Part shown: one piece after another, positions 52,955 to 61,169 of the stretch
Layout of the letters: each line of letters begins with the position of its first letter
Position numbering within the stretch: the stretch's first letter is position 1
NCBI RefSeq assembly: GCF_014653695.1
Contig: NZ_BNAR01000023.1
Coordinates: 1 to 64,000 of the forward strand
Reading direction: 5' to 3'
DNA length: 64,000 bases
From: Lentzea cavernae
GTDB taxonomy: Bacteria > Actinomycetota > Actinomycetes > Mycobacteriales > Pseudonocardiaceae
Made by a program: the position numbers and the translations under genes
The notes under the pieces: model-generated
Told to the model about the DNA's origin: nothing
What the model saw: only the letters and a program-made list of their open reading frames with translations
Database searches by the model: none

Positions 52955-53118
52955 CATGTTCGCCCAACGGAGCTTGGACTCCGGGGCACGTTTTCGTTGA
53001 TCAAGAGCTGGATCGGAGCTCGCGCTCGGGGCAAGTCCCGGCCTGCTGTCGACCAACTGCTCGTGCGAGAAGGCCTGCTGTGGCGCGAATTCGGGAGCGC
53101 ACCACAGCGGGCCTTTTC
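52952..53118 (+). ncRNA. Candidate small structured RNA
   Basis: Begins near a possible promoter (CTGGAC 52929-52934, 17 bp, TAACAT 52952-52957) and ends at a strong intrinsic terminator (53070-53118). In between are short hairpins (CGGAG/CTCCG at the start, GGGGC/CCCCG later) and no convincing open frame. It could instead be only the 3' untranslated end of the apbE operon. Confidence 0.35.
53070..53118 (+). terminator. Intrinsic terminator
   Basis: AAGGCCTGCTGTGG (53070-53083) pairs with CCACAGCGGGCCTT (53102-53115) with one mismatch, followed by TTTT. Confidence 0.85.
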
Positions 53119-53126
53119 TGTTCTGG

Positions 53127-54161
53127 TCAGGCGTAGCGGTCCTCGTTGAAGTCCAGGTTCACCGCGGACATGCCGAGGTCGCGGCCCATCGCGTCGAGCA
53201 CGTCCACCATCTCCAGGCCCATCAGCCAGTCGCGGGGCAGCGCGTCGGTGCCGTGCAACGCGCCGAGCACGTTGCCGGTCAACGCCGCCGTGGCGTCGCT
53301 GCCACCGGAGTGGTTGGCGGCGGCGCGCATCGCGTCGACGAACTGGGACGGCTTCGGGTGCGTCAGCACGGTGTAGACCGCGATCGCCAGCGCCTCCGGA
53401 CCCGTCCAGCCGCTGCCGAGCCGGTCGACGCGCACGGGCGAGGAGCCGTCGTGCTCGTCCGCCAGCACCACGGCCCGTGTCAGCACCGTCGCCGTGTACG
53501 TGTCGTCGCGCAGCACGCGGCCGATGACCTGGTCGATCGCCTCACGCAACGGCCGTGCCTTCACGGCGAGCAGGTGGACCAGCAACGCCAGCGCGCCACC
53601 GGACACCCAGCCGCCCGTGCCGCCGTGCGTCAGCGCGGCGAAACGGCAGCCGAGGTCGTACGCGATCGCCGCGGACGGGGCGAAGCCCGCCGGTGCGGTG
53701 CGCGTGACGCCGTTGCAGCCGGACGACTCGTTGTGCGGGTTCTCCGGAGTGGACGGTGTCTCGGCGGCCAGGGCGCGCAGGCACGTCAGGCCCGGTGAAC
53801 GGCTCTCGTACAGCCGTTCGTCGGCGAGCAGCCCGACCGAACCCCGCTCGGGGGCCGGTTGCTGCTGCGTGACGAGCCAGCGCCGGTAGCTGTGCCAGAC
53901 CATCTCCGACGGTTCCCACTCGCCGGTGCGCTTCCCGCGCACCCAGGCGCGCAGGTAACCGTCGGCGGTGAAGAGGGTCAGCTGGGTGTCGTCCGTGAAC
54001 AGCGCGGGCTTCGGCGGCCCCAGGACGCCCTCGGGACCGTGTTCGCGCTGGATGTCGGCCCAGCCGAGGTACTGCACGGGGGCACCGAGCGCATCACCGA
54101 GAGCGCCGCCGAGAAGACACCCGGCGCCGCGGTCAACCACGGAGTTCCTGTCTCGCGGCAC
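53127..54161 (-). CDS. ADP-ribosylglycohydrolase-family protein
   Basis: 344 residues from the GTG at 54161. DraG-type motifs: GALGDALGAPVQ near the N-terminus and FTDDTQLTLF (first metal site Asp pair). The second metal motif, usually G-D-x-D-T, reads GGSDATAALTGN, with Ser in place of the first Asp. Members hydrolyse ADP-ribose from Arg, Ser or small molecules; the altered site makes the activity uncertain. It lies next to, and divergent from, the SARP gene. Confidence 0.82.
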   Translation of the reverse strand: MPRDRNSVVDRGAGCLLGGALGDALGAPVQYLGWADIQREHGPEGVLGPPKPALFTDDTQLTLFTADGYLRAWVRGKRTGEWEPSEMVWHSYRRWLVTQQQPAPERGSVGLLADERLYESRSPGLTCLRALAAETPSTPENPHNESSGCNGVTRTAPAGFAPSAAIAYDLGCRFAALTHGGTGGWVSGGALALLVHLLAVKARPLREAIDQVIGRVLRDDTYTATVLTRAVVLADEHDGSSPVRVDRLGSGWTGPEALAIAVYTVLTHPKPSQFVDAMRAAANHSGGSDATAALTGNVLGALHGTDALPRDWLMGLEMVDVLDAMGRDLGMSAVNLDFNEDRYA

Positions 54162-54262
54162 GTGTGAACAGTAGCGTCCCGCGAATCTGGGCCGTACTTG
54201 TATCTGAGACTCGGGCTCACGCACCTTCTGAAGTGACGAGGTCAGCGCACTTGAGGAGGGGC

Positions 54263-57025
54263 ATGCGGAGCAAAACCGGACTCGAGTTCGGCGTGCTCGG
54301 TCCACTCCAGGTGCTCGCGGACGGACGGCTGGTCCAGCTGGGCCGCCGCGGCATGCGCGGCCTGCTCGCCATGCTGGTCGTCGAGGCGAACCGGCCCGTC
54401 TCGATCGACCAGATCGTCGACGCGCTGTGGACGGACACGCCTCCGGCCACCGCGCGGACGATCGTGCACGGGTACGTCTCGCGGTTGCGCAAGGTGCTGG
54501 AGGAGTCCGATCCCGCGGGCTCCGCGACGATCCGCACCACGCCGACCGGGTACCAGCTGACCGTCGACCCGTGGCGTCTCGACCTGCACCGCGCCCGGCA
54601 GCTCGTGGCGTCCTCCCGCGGCAAGCCCGCCGCCATCAGGGCGGGGTTGCTGCGCGAGGCGCTGGGCCTGTGGCGCGGACCGGTGCTCGCGGACGTGCCG
54701 GGCGACCCGATGACCTCGGACCTCGAGGAGCTGCGGCTCTCCGCGCTGGAGGAGCGCATCGACGCCGAGCTCGAACTCGGCCGCCACCTGGAACTGGTGG
54801 GCGAGCTGCGCGGGCTGTGCACCGAGTACCCGTTCCGGGAACGCCTGGTGGCCCACAGCATGCGCGCGCTCTACCGGTCGGGGCAGCGCGCCGACGCTCT
54901 CGAGGCCTACCAGCGCTTCCAGCGCCGTGCCGTGGACGAGCTGGGCATCGATCCCGGGCCGCAGCTGCGGGCGTTGCACGAGCAGGTGCTGCGCGACGAC
55001 CCGTCGTTGAGCGTGATCGGCCCGGTGGAACGTCCCGTCGCGCCGCGTGCGGGGATCGTGGCGCCCGCGTTGCTGCCCGCCTCGGCCTCGAGGTTGTTCG
55101 GCCGCGACGACGACGGCGACTGGCTGAACGAGATCGTCACGGCCAGGAACCTGCTGGCGACCACCGTCGCCGTGCTGACCGGTGCGCCCGGTGTCGGCAA
55201 GAGCGCCCTCGCGATCACGTGGGGGCACGAGAACTCCGAGATGTTCCCGCACGGCGTGCTGTTCGCGTCGCTGGGCGAGACCGAACCGGGCGAGGTGCTC
55301 ACCCGGTTCCTGGTGGCGATGGGCGTGCCGGCGGACGGCGTGCCGGTCGGCGTGGAGGACCGCGTCGGCCTGTACCGCTCGCTGCTGCACCGCCGCCGCG
55401 TGCTGGTGGTGCTGGACGACGCGACGGCGTTCGACCAGGTCCAGCCGCTGCTACCGCCGGGGTCGGGCTCGGTGGTGCTGGTGACGTCGCGGTCCCAGAT
55501 GGAACGGCTGGTCGTCACCCACAGCGCCCGCGTGCGCAAGCTCGGCCCGCTGGACGACCACTGGGCGCGTGCGCTGGTGGACGACGTGCTGGGCAGGCCG
55601 TTGTCCACCGAGGACCCGGCGGCCTCGCAGAAGCTCGCCGAGCTGTGCGGAGGCCTGCCGCTCGCGTTGCGCGTGGCCGCCGCCAAGCTCGTGATCAGTC
55701 CGGAGTGGACCGTCGAGGAACTGGTGGGGGAGCTCGCCGACGACGGGCAGCGGATGCGCGGCCTCGACCTGCCCGAGGCGGGCGTGGGGGTGTCGCGGGC
55801 GCTCGACCTGTCGACCCGCGACCTGCCGTCCGAGCTGGACGAGGTCTTCCACTCCGTCGGCATGGCGCCCGGCCGCTGGATGTCCCCGCACGCCGTCGCC
55901 GCGCTGACCCGCATCCGGGTCGAGGCGGCCCGCTCGCGGCTGGCCCGGCTCGTCGGGGTGAACCTGCTGGTCGAACCGTGGCCGGACGGCTTCACGATGC
56001 ACGAGCTGGTGCGCCTGTACGTGCGGGGCGCGGGACGGGCGGACCTGGACTCGTTGCGGCGCTTGGTGAACTACTACCTCGTCGCGTGCGACCACGTCCG
56101 CAGAGCCATCAGGCCGGCCCGTGACGGACTGGACTTCGCCTTGGCGGACAACGGTTCCACGGCGTTGCCGGCGTTCGAGGACCCAGTCGACTGGTTCGAC
56201 CAGGAGTGGCCCAACATCGTCGCGGTGGTGCACGCGGCGGCGGAAAGGGGCCTGCACGACCAGGTGTGGCAGCTGGTCCGGCTGCTGCACCACTACGCGA
56301 CCGTGCGCGCGCTCACCGGGGAGTGGGTGGCGCTGGTCGGGTTCGGTCTGGCCGCGGCCGAGGTGACGGGGAGCCGCCTCGGACAGGTCCTGATGCTGGA
56401 CACGACCTACACGACGAACGCCCGGCTGGGACGAGCCGTCCTGCTGCCGGACGCTCGCCGCGCGCACCGGCTCGCGACCGAGCTGGGCGAGCGGCAGTAC
56501 CTGGTGCTGACGCTCGCCCAGCTCGCCGACGTCCTGTTCCGGTTGGAGCTGCACGACGAGGCGCTGCTGCACTTCTGGGAGTCCGTGCAGCTCGCCCAGC
56601 AGTCCGGCGACGTGGTCGGCGAGGCGCACGGCCTGAACAACGTGGCGCAGGTCGAGCAGGCCCGCGGCCGCGGGGAGGTCGCGCTGCAGCACCAGGCCCA
56701 CGCCGTCGAGGTGTACCGGCGCTCCGGCGACGACGTGGCGTTGATCCGCGGTCTCGCCAACCTCGCCGAACTGCACCTGGAGGCCGGCGCGCTGGACCAG
56801 GCGGAGGCGCTGGCCCGCCAGGTCGTCGACCAGGCGTCGGTGGCCGGGGTGACCTACCTCGAGGGCTTCGGCAGGCACGTGCTCGGCGGCGTGTTGCTCC
56901 GGCGGGCGGAATGGGTTGCTGCGACAGCGGAATTGACGGAGGCATTGCGCCTGTACGCGCAGGTCAACTCGGCGCGCGCGGTCGAGGTGCGCACGCTTTT
57001 GGACTCGCTCTCGTCCGAGGTTTAG
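54263..57025 (+). CDS. SARP/AfsR-type transcriptional regulator
   Basis: 920 residues from the ATG at 54263, which has GAGGAGGGG upstream. Domains: OmpR-like winged helix (about 5-95, GLEFGVLGPLQVLADGR), bacterial transcriptional activation domain (about 100-245, ending ELGIDPGPQLRALHEQ), NB-ARC ATPase with Walker A GAPGVGKSAL, and a C-terminal TPR array. AfsR-like proteins integrate signals and often activate secondary metabolism, but no biosynthetic cluster is in this window. A terminator follows. Confidence 0.92.
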   Translation: MRSKTGLEFGVLGPLQVLADGRLVQLGRRGMRGLLAMLVVEANRPVSIDQIVDALWTDTPPATARTIVHGYVSRLRKVLEESDPAGSATIRTTPTGYQLTVDPWRLDLHRARQLVASSRGKPAAIRAGLLREALGLWRGPVLADVPGDPMTSDLEELRLSALEERIDAELELGRHLELVGELRGLCTEYPFRERLVAHSMRALYRSGQRADALEAYQRFQRRAVDELGIDPGPQLRALHEQVLRDDPSLSVIGPVERPVAPRAGIVAPALLPASASRLFGRDDDGDWLNEIVTARNLLATTVAVLTGAPGVGKSALAITWGHENSEMFPHGVLFASLGETEPGEVLTRFLVAMGVPADGVPVGVEDRVGLYRSLLHRRRVLVVLDDATAFDQVQPLLPPGSGSVVLVTSRSQMERLVVTHSARVRKLGPLDDHWARALVDDVLGRPLSTEDPAASQKLAELCGGLPLALRVAAAKLVISPEWTVEELVGELADDGQRMRGLDLPEAGVGVSRALDLSTRDLPSELDEVFHSVGMAPGRWMSPHAVAALTRIRVEAARSRLARLVGVNLLVEPWPDGFTMHELVRLYVRGAGRADLDSLRRLVNYYLVACDHVRRAIRPARDGLDFALADNGSTALPAFEDPVDWFDQEWPNIVAVVHAAAERGLHDQVWQLVRLLHHYATVRALTGEWVALVGFGLAAAEVTGSRLGQVLMLDTTYTTNARLGRAVLLPDARRAHRLATELGERQYLVLTLAQLADVLFRLELHDEALLHFWESVQLAQQSGDVVGEAHGLNNVAQVEQARGRGEVALQHQAHAVEVYRRSGDDVALIRGLANLAELHLEAGALDQAEALARQVVDQASVAGVTYLEGFGRHVLGGVLLRRAEWVAATAELTEALRLYAQVNSARAVEVRTLLDSLSSEV

Positions 57026-57120
57026 CGCGCGTTTAGTCGTCTGGTCCCAAAGCATGGGATGTTGGACGAGCAGGCTGCCGAATGGGGGATTACCGAGGGG
57101 GTAAGGCGCCTGCTTCTGGG

Positions 57121-57160
57121 AGGCCCGACCGGCACTCGGGGGAGAATGCCGGTCGGGCCT
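57121..57160. terminator. Bidirectional terminator between convergent genes
   Basis: Perfect 14-bp stem AGGCCCGACCGGCA (57121-57134) with TGCCGGTCGGGCCT (57147-57160), four bp before the SGNH stop. Confidence 0.85.
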
Positions 57161-57164
57161 TCTC

Positions 57165-57953
57165 CTACTGGTAGTTCTCTTCGGTGCACCGCGCGAGAGG
57201 CAGCAGTTCCGGCCTCTTCGGCGCCATTCCGTCCCCCATCGACTCGCCCCGGAGCGTGCGGCCGATCCACGGCACCACGTACTCGCGCGCCCACTTGAGG
57301 TCCGCCTTGCGCTGGGTGACCCAGTCCGCCTGTTCGAGCACGGGCCACGGCGCGTTCCACGAGTGGTCGTCCGTCAGACCGAGCACCTCGGAGGCCTTGA
57401 GCGCCACCCGCTGGTGCCCCTCCGGCGAGAGGTGCAACCTGTCCTCGCTCCACGCGCGACGGTCGTGCAGCGCGTGCATCGACCACAGGTCGACCATCCG
57501 GCAGTGGTAGCGCTCGGCGATCGACCACAGGTGCGCGTTGTAGATGGCGATCTTGCCGCGCAGGCTCCTGAGCAGCGGCGTGGCCCTGGTGTCGAAGCCG
57601 GTGAAGATCACGACGTCGGCCCCGGCGGCCCTGAGGTCGGCGACCGCCACCTCGTAGACCTCGGCCAGCGCGTCCGGATCGCTGTTGGGCAGCATGATGT
57701 CGTTGCCGCCACCGCAGAACGTCACCAGGTCCGGCTTGAGCGAGATCGCGAGCGGCACCTGGTCGTCGATGATCTCCTGCAGCATCTTGCCGCGGACCGC
57801 GAGGTTGGCGTACCGGAACTCGGGCGTCTGCCGGGCGATCATGCCCGCCAGGCGGTCCGCCCAGCCCACGTAGGTGTCTCCCGGCCCCGGGTCGTCCATG
57901 CCCTCGGTGAAGCTGTCCCCCAGGGACACGAGACTGTTCCATCGCAGCAGCAC
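57165..57953 (-). CDS. SGNH/GDSL-type hydrolase
   Basis: 262 residues, no signal peptide. Block I SLGDSFTEGMDD (nucleophile Ser), block II Gly in NLAVRGKML, block III GGGNDIM and block V DRLHLSPEGH, so the catalytic residues are complete. Likely an esterase, lipase or acyltransferase. The GTG at 57953 has AAGGGGG upstream. Confidence 0.9.
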   Translation of the reverse strand: MLLRWNSLVSLGDSFTEGMDDPGPGDTYVGWADRLAGMIARQTPEFRYANLAVRGKMLQEIIDDQVPLAISLKPDLVTFCGGGNDIMLPNSDPDALAEVYEVAVADLRAAGADVVIFTGFDTRATPLLRSLRGKIAIYNAHLWSIAERYHCRMVDLWSMHALHDRRAWSEDRLHLSPEGHQRVALKASEVLGLTDDHSWNAPWPVLEQADWVTQRKADLKWAREYVVPWIGRTLRGESMGDGMAPKRPELLPLARCTEENYQ

Positions 57954-58171
57954 AACATCCCCCTTTCTCGTGCACTTGCGTCGTCCGTCGCTCGCGGGCT
58001 CCCGTCCGAAGGCGACTAGTTAGCATGCACAACGAACCCCTGGTTACGCCACCGTCGGTTACGGCATCGTAGGTTCAGTCGCTGTGGGTGACGATTCTTT
58101 TACCACTCGATCGAGCGATGCTGGAGCAGAATCCCGGGGATTCGTCTGATTCGGTCGCTACCTTCTGCCGG

Positions 58172-58564
58172 GTGCGTTCTGGTTTGCCGCTTCCGTTCCT
58201 TTCTCTCGGTGTCGCGCTTCTCACAGCCGGGGCTCTGGCCGCCCTCGCCCTGAGCGGACCGGTCTCGTCGGGATCCGCGCCCGCCCCCACCGGTCCCGGG
58301 GCCGTGCAGATAGGGGGCGAGCAGCCTCCGATGGAGTTCAGCCCCGGCCCCTCCACGCCCGCTGCGGTGAAGCTGACCCCGTCCCCGCCGTCCGCCGGTC
58401 CGGTCGCCGTCACCCCACCGCCGCACTCGAACCCCGTGGTCACCCCGGAGGCCGAGACGCCCCGGGAGAGCGTCGCGGGGACGACCGTGGTGCCGACGGC
58501 GGCGCTGCCCCCGGTGCCCTCCGAGGCGTTGCCGATCGCGCCGTCCTCCGTGCCCTGGACGTGA
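58172..58564 (+). CDS. Proline-rich exported or membrane-anchored protein
   Basis: 130 residues from the GTG at 58172; an upstream GTG at 58088 in frame lengthens a hydrophilic N-terminus and is less likely. One hydrophobic helix (about 8-30, FLSLGVALLTAGALAALALS) is followed by a low-complexity Pro/Ala/Val/Ser tail. No domain. Followed directly by the hairpin array. Confidence 0.55.
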   Translation: MRSGLPLPFLSLGVALLTAGALAALALSGPVSSGSAPAPTGPGAVQIGGEQPPMEFSPGPSTPAAVKLTPSPPSAGPVAVTPPPHSNPVVTPEAETPRESVAGTTVVPTAALPPVPSEALPIAPSSVPWT

Positions 58565-58566
58565 AG

Positions 58567-58609
58567 AACCCCCGGAGCGTCCTCGGCGTGTGAGGTCGCT
58601 GCGGGGGTT
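58567..58609. terminator. Long hairpin, probable terminator
   Basis: AACCCCCG (58567-58574) pairs with CGGGGGTT (58602-58609). Inside, AGCG/CGCT and CCTC/GAGG pair with single symmetric mismatches, giving a stem of about 19 bp. It starts 3 bp after the stop codon at 58564. Confidence 0.7.
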
Positions 58610-58616
58610 CGTCAGG

Positions 58617-58759
58617 CCTTTCCGAGGGGACGCCGCCGCCGGGTCGCCCCCTCGGAAAGGGGTGGGGCCACTGCTCGGGACGCCGCCGCCGATCTGCCCC
58701 GAGCAGTGGGGCTGGGACCGTCTCAGGGGGCGCCGCCGCCGATCAACCCCCTGAGACGG
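58617..58759. repeat. Three tandem hairpins, conserved loop and different stems
   Basis: Hairpin 1: arms 58617-58629 and 58648-58660 (13 bp, CCTTTCCGAGGGG). Hairpin 2: arms 58668-58679 and 58698-58709 (12 bp, CCACTGCTCGGG). Hairpin 3: arms 58718-58730 and 58747-58759 (13 bp, CCGTCTCAGGGGG). All stems are perfect yet have different sequences. All loops contain CGCCGCCGCCG followed by GGTC or GATC. Starts are 51 and 50 bp apart. Located between convergent gene ends, in the 3' region of both transcripts. Confidence 0.92.
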
Positions 58760-58770
58760 GGTCTGGTGGG

Positions 58771-59784
58771 TCAGCCGGTGACCGCCACGTCCAGTGCGGC
58801 CGCCGGTACCTGTTCGCTGTACGCCGAGCGCAGCCTCAGCTCTGCGCCCGGCGAGGCCCCGATGTGGTCGAGGCCGAGGAGGGCCGCGCCCACCACGGGT
58901 GGCACGTCGACCAGGCGGACCTGGGCGAGCGGGGCGGCCTCCAGGATCTGCTGCCGGACCGGGCCGACCACCACGTCGCCGGTGTGGGTGAGGACCCCGC
59001 CGCCCAGCACCACGTCCACGGGCTCGTTCATCAGGTCGAGCTTGCGCATGGAGACGGTGGCGAGCAGGACGATCTCCTCGACGAGGCGGTCGACCTGTTG
59101 CAGGGCAACGGCATCACCCCGCGCGGCCACCTCGAACACCAACGGGCACAGCGCGTGCGGGTCGAGTTCGAGCTCCTCGAAGTGGATCTTCTCCACGACC
59201 TTGGAGATCGACGTCTCGCCGTAGTGCTCCAGCAGCGCGGGGAGCAGCAACGTCGGCTCGCCCCGGCCGTCCTCTGCCCGCACCGCGTGCCACAGGGCGT
59301 CGTTGCCGAGCTGCCCGCCGCCACCCCAGTCGCCGGAAATCGCGCCCAGGGCGGGAAAGCGGTGGGTCCTGCCGTCACGAGCGACACCGACGGCGTTGAT
59401 GCCGGCTCCGCAGACGACCGCCACACCCCCAGCGGCGGCGGTACCTGCCCTCAGCAACGCGAAGGTGTCGTTGCCGACGAACGTCGTGGTCGACCAGCCC
59501 CGCTCGGTGATCGCCCGCGTCAGGTCCTCCTCCTCGCGGGGCAGATCGGCCCCCGCGAGGTAGGCGGACGTGTGCGAGGCGATCGGCTCGTCGGGGGACA
59601 GTCCCGCCGCGGCTGCGGCCTCGCGTGCCAGTCCCTCGAACACGTCGAGTCCGCGCTTCATGCCCACGGTCTGCGGCGGGGCACCGGGCCCGCGCACCTG
59701 CGCGAGCACCTTGCCGTCCGCGTCCACCAGGAGCACCGCGGTCTTGCTGTTCCCGCCGTCGATGGCGAGCACCCGGTCGGTCAT
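58771..59784 (-). CDS. BadF/BadG-type sugar kinase (N-acetylglucosamine kinase-like)
   Basis: 337 residues. ATPase-fold motifs: phosphate-1 VLAIDGGNSKTAVLLVD, VVCGAGINAVG, GAISGDWGGGGQLG and a C-terminal GGGVLTH. Family members phosphorylate N-acetylglucosamine or glucosamine. The ATG at 59784 has GGAGGA 6 nt upstream. It would be the last gene of the sugar operon running from beyond 64000, but the tnpB element sits directly upstream of it. Confidence 0.85.
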   Translation of the reverse strand: MTDRVLAIDGGNSKTAVLLVDADGKVLAQVRGPGAPPQTVGMKRGLDVFEGLAREAAAAAGLSPDEPIASHTSAYLAGADLPREEEDLTRAITERGWSTTTFVGNDTFALLRAGTAAAGGVAVVCGAGINAVGVARDGRTHRFPALGAISGDWGGGGQLGNDALWHAVRAEDGRGEPTLLLPALLEHYGETSISKVVEKIHFEELELDPHALCPLVFEVAARGDAVALQQVDRLVEEIVLLATVSMRKLDLMNEPVDVVLGGGVLTHTGDVVVGPVRQQILEAAPLAQVRLVDVPPVVGAALLGLDHIGASPGAELRLRSAYSEQVPAAALDVAVTG

Positions 59785-59933
59785 CTGAAGTCCTCCGAGG
59801 AGACCTCGTCCTTCAGGACGAGGAGGAATTGGGCCTCTGCGGAGCAGTGAGGGAACGGCCATGTCGCTGTCAGGGCGACATGGTGTCCACAACCCAGCCG
59901 TACAGGGGCACACGATGGCCGCGTAATCTGTGA

Positions 59934-61130
59934 ATGGTGAACGGGCAGGTGAAGCGGGCGTTTCGGTACCGCTTCTATCCGAGCGGGGCGCAAGCGGCAG
60001 AGTTGTCGCGCACGTTCGGCTGTGTCCGCAAGGTCTACAACTTGGCGTTGCAGGCGCGTGCGGAGGCATGGACGCTGCGCGGGGAGCGGGTCGGCTACGA
60101 GTCCACGTCGGCATTGCTGACCGCGTGGAAGCGCACCGAGGATCTCGCGTTTCTGGCCGAGGTGTCGTCGGTGCCGTTGCAACAGGCTTTGCGGCATCTG
60201 CAGACCGGGTTCAGGAACTTCTTCGCCAGGCGTGCGCGGTTTCCGCGGTTCAAGTCGCGGAAGAAGTCGCGTGCCAGCGCGGAGTACACGCGTTCGGCAT
60301 TTCGTTGGCGCGATGGTGAGCTGATGTTGGCAAAGATGGCCGAGCCGCTGGACATCCGCTGGTCGCGGCCACTTCCTGAGGGCGCGAAGCCGTCGACGGT
60401 GACGGTGACGCGTGACTCGGCTGGGCGCTGGTTCGTGTCCCTGCTGTGCGAGGACTCCGGCGTGCGGCCGTTGCCCGCCACGGATGCGGCGGTCGGCATC
60501 GATGTCGGTCTTGACCACTTGCTGGTTCTTTCGACCGGGGAGAAGATCGGCAATCCCAGGCACGAGCGGCGGGACCGCACGGCACTGGCCAAGGCTCAGC
60601 GGGCGTTGTGCCGTAAGCAGAAGGGCAGCGGCAACCGGGTCAAGGCACGCGTCAAGGTCGCTCGCATCCACGCTTGGATCGCCGATCGGCGTACCGACTC
60701 CCTGCACAAGGTCACCACCCGGCTCGTGCGTGAAACCCAAACGCTCGTGATCGAGGACCTGACCGTGTCGAACATGGTCGGCAACCACCGACTGGCCCGT
60801 GCGATCAATGACGCGGGCTGGCGGCAGTTCCGGCAACAGTTGCAGTACAAGGCGACCTGGTACGGGCGAGACGTGATCGTCGTGGACCGCTGGTTCCCGT
60901 CGTCCAAGCTGTGCTCGGTCTGCGGCGCCCTCGCTGCGGAGATGCCGCTGCACGTGCGCATCTGGACCTGTGGCTGCGGCGCGACCCATGACCGGGACGT
61001 GAACGCGGCACGCAACATCCTGACCGCCGGGCTGGCGGCGTCGGTCTGTGGAGCCGGTGTAAGACCTCAACGGAACCCTCCGGGCGGGCAGTCGGCGACG
61101 AAGCAGAAAACCCTGTGGCGCGAGCTGTAG
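59934..61130 (+). CDS. tnpB: RNA-guided endonuclease TnpB
   Basis: 398 residues, apparently intact. N-terminal OrfB_IS605 HTH region (FRYRFYPSGAQAAELSRTFG), RuvC-I Asp190 (AVGIDVGLDH), RuvC-II Glu274 (VIEDLTVSN), zinc finger C327-x2-C330 with C346-x-C348, and RuvC-III THDRDVNAARNI (Asp353/Asp355). TnpB cuts DNA guided by an RNA copied from the right end of the element and its flank, which helps retain the element. It needs a TnpA from elsewhere to move. Confidence 0.93.
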   Translation: MVNGQVKRAFRYRFYPSGAQAAELSRTFGCVRKVYNLALQARAEAWTLRGERVGYESTSALLTAWKRTEDLAFLAEVSSVPLQQALRHLQTGFRNFFARRARFPRFKSRKKSRASAEYTRSAFRWRDGELMLAKMAEPLDIRWSRPLPEGAKPSTVTVTRDSAGRWFVSLLCEDSGVRPLPATDAAVGIDVGLDHLLVLSTGEKIGNPRHERRDRTALAKAQRALCRKQKGSGNRVKARVKVARIHAWIADRRTDSLHKVTTRLVRETQTLVIEDLTVSNMVGNHRLARAINDAGWRQFRQQLQYKATWYGRDVIVVDRWFPSSKLCSVCGALAAEMPLHVRIWTCGCGATHDRDVNAARNILTAGLAASVCGAGVRPQRNPPGGQSATKQKTLWREL

Positions 61131-61165
61131 GAATCTCCCTCGTTCATGAGGGAAAGGAAGCCAAC
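61020..61165 (+). ncRNA. Probable omegaRNA (reRNA) scaffold at the tnpB 3' end
   Basis: In this family the guide RNA is transcribed from the 3' end of tnpB through the right-end hairpin, with the guide taken from the flanking DNA. Here the hairpin is 61136-61153, so the guide would be copied from about 61160-61185, inside the 3' end of the GH4 gene. Boundaries are inferred from the family, not seen. Confidence 0.45.
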
Positions 61166-61169
61166 GTTG

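Larger units (their letters stand above)
59800..61165 (+). mobile_element. IS200/IS605-type element carrying only tnpB
   Basis: Bounds are approximate. Left end: CCTCGTCC-TTCA-GGACGAGG hairpin (59804-59823) followed by AGGAATTGG, and a second hairpin CCATGTCG/CGACATGG (59859-59883). Right end: GAATCTCCCTCGTTCATGAG with stem TCCCTC/GAGGGA (61136-61153). Such subterminal hairpins are typical of this family, and no tnpA is present. It lies exactly between two genes of a minus-strand sugar operon without damaging either frame. Confidence 0.8.

Noticed and set aside
57059..57298. Small frame after the SARP gene
   Set aside because: It crosses the terminator hairpin and runs antisense into the SGNH gene; no supporting ribosome site.
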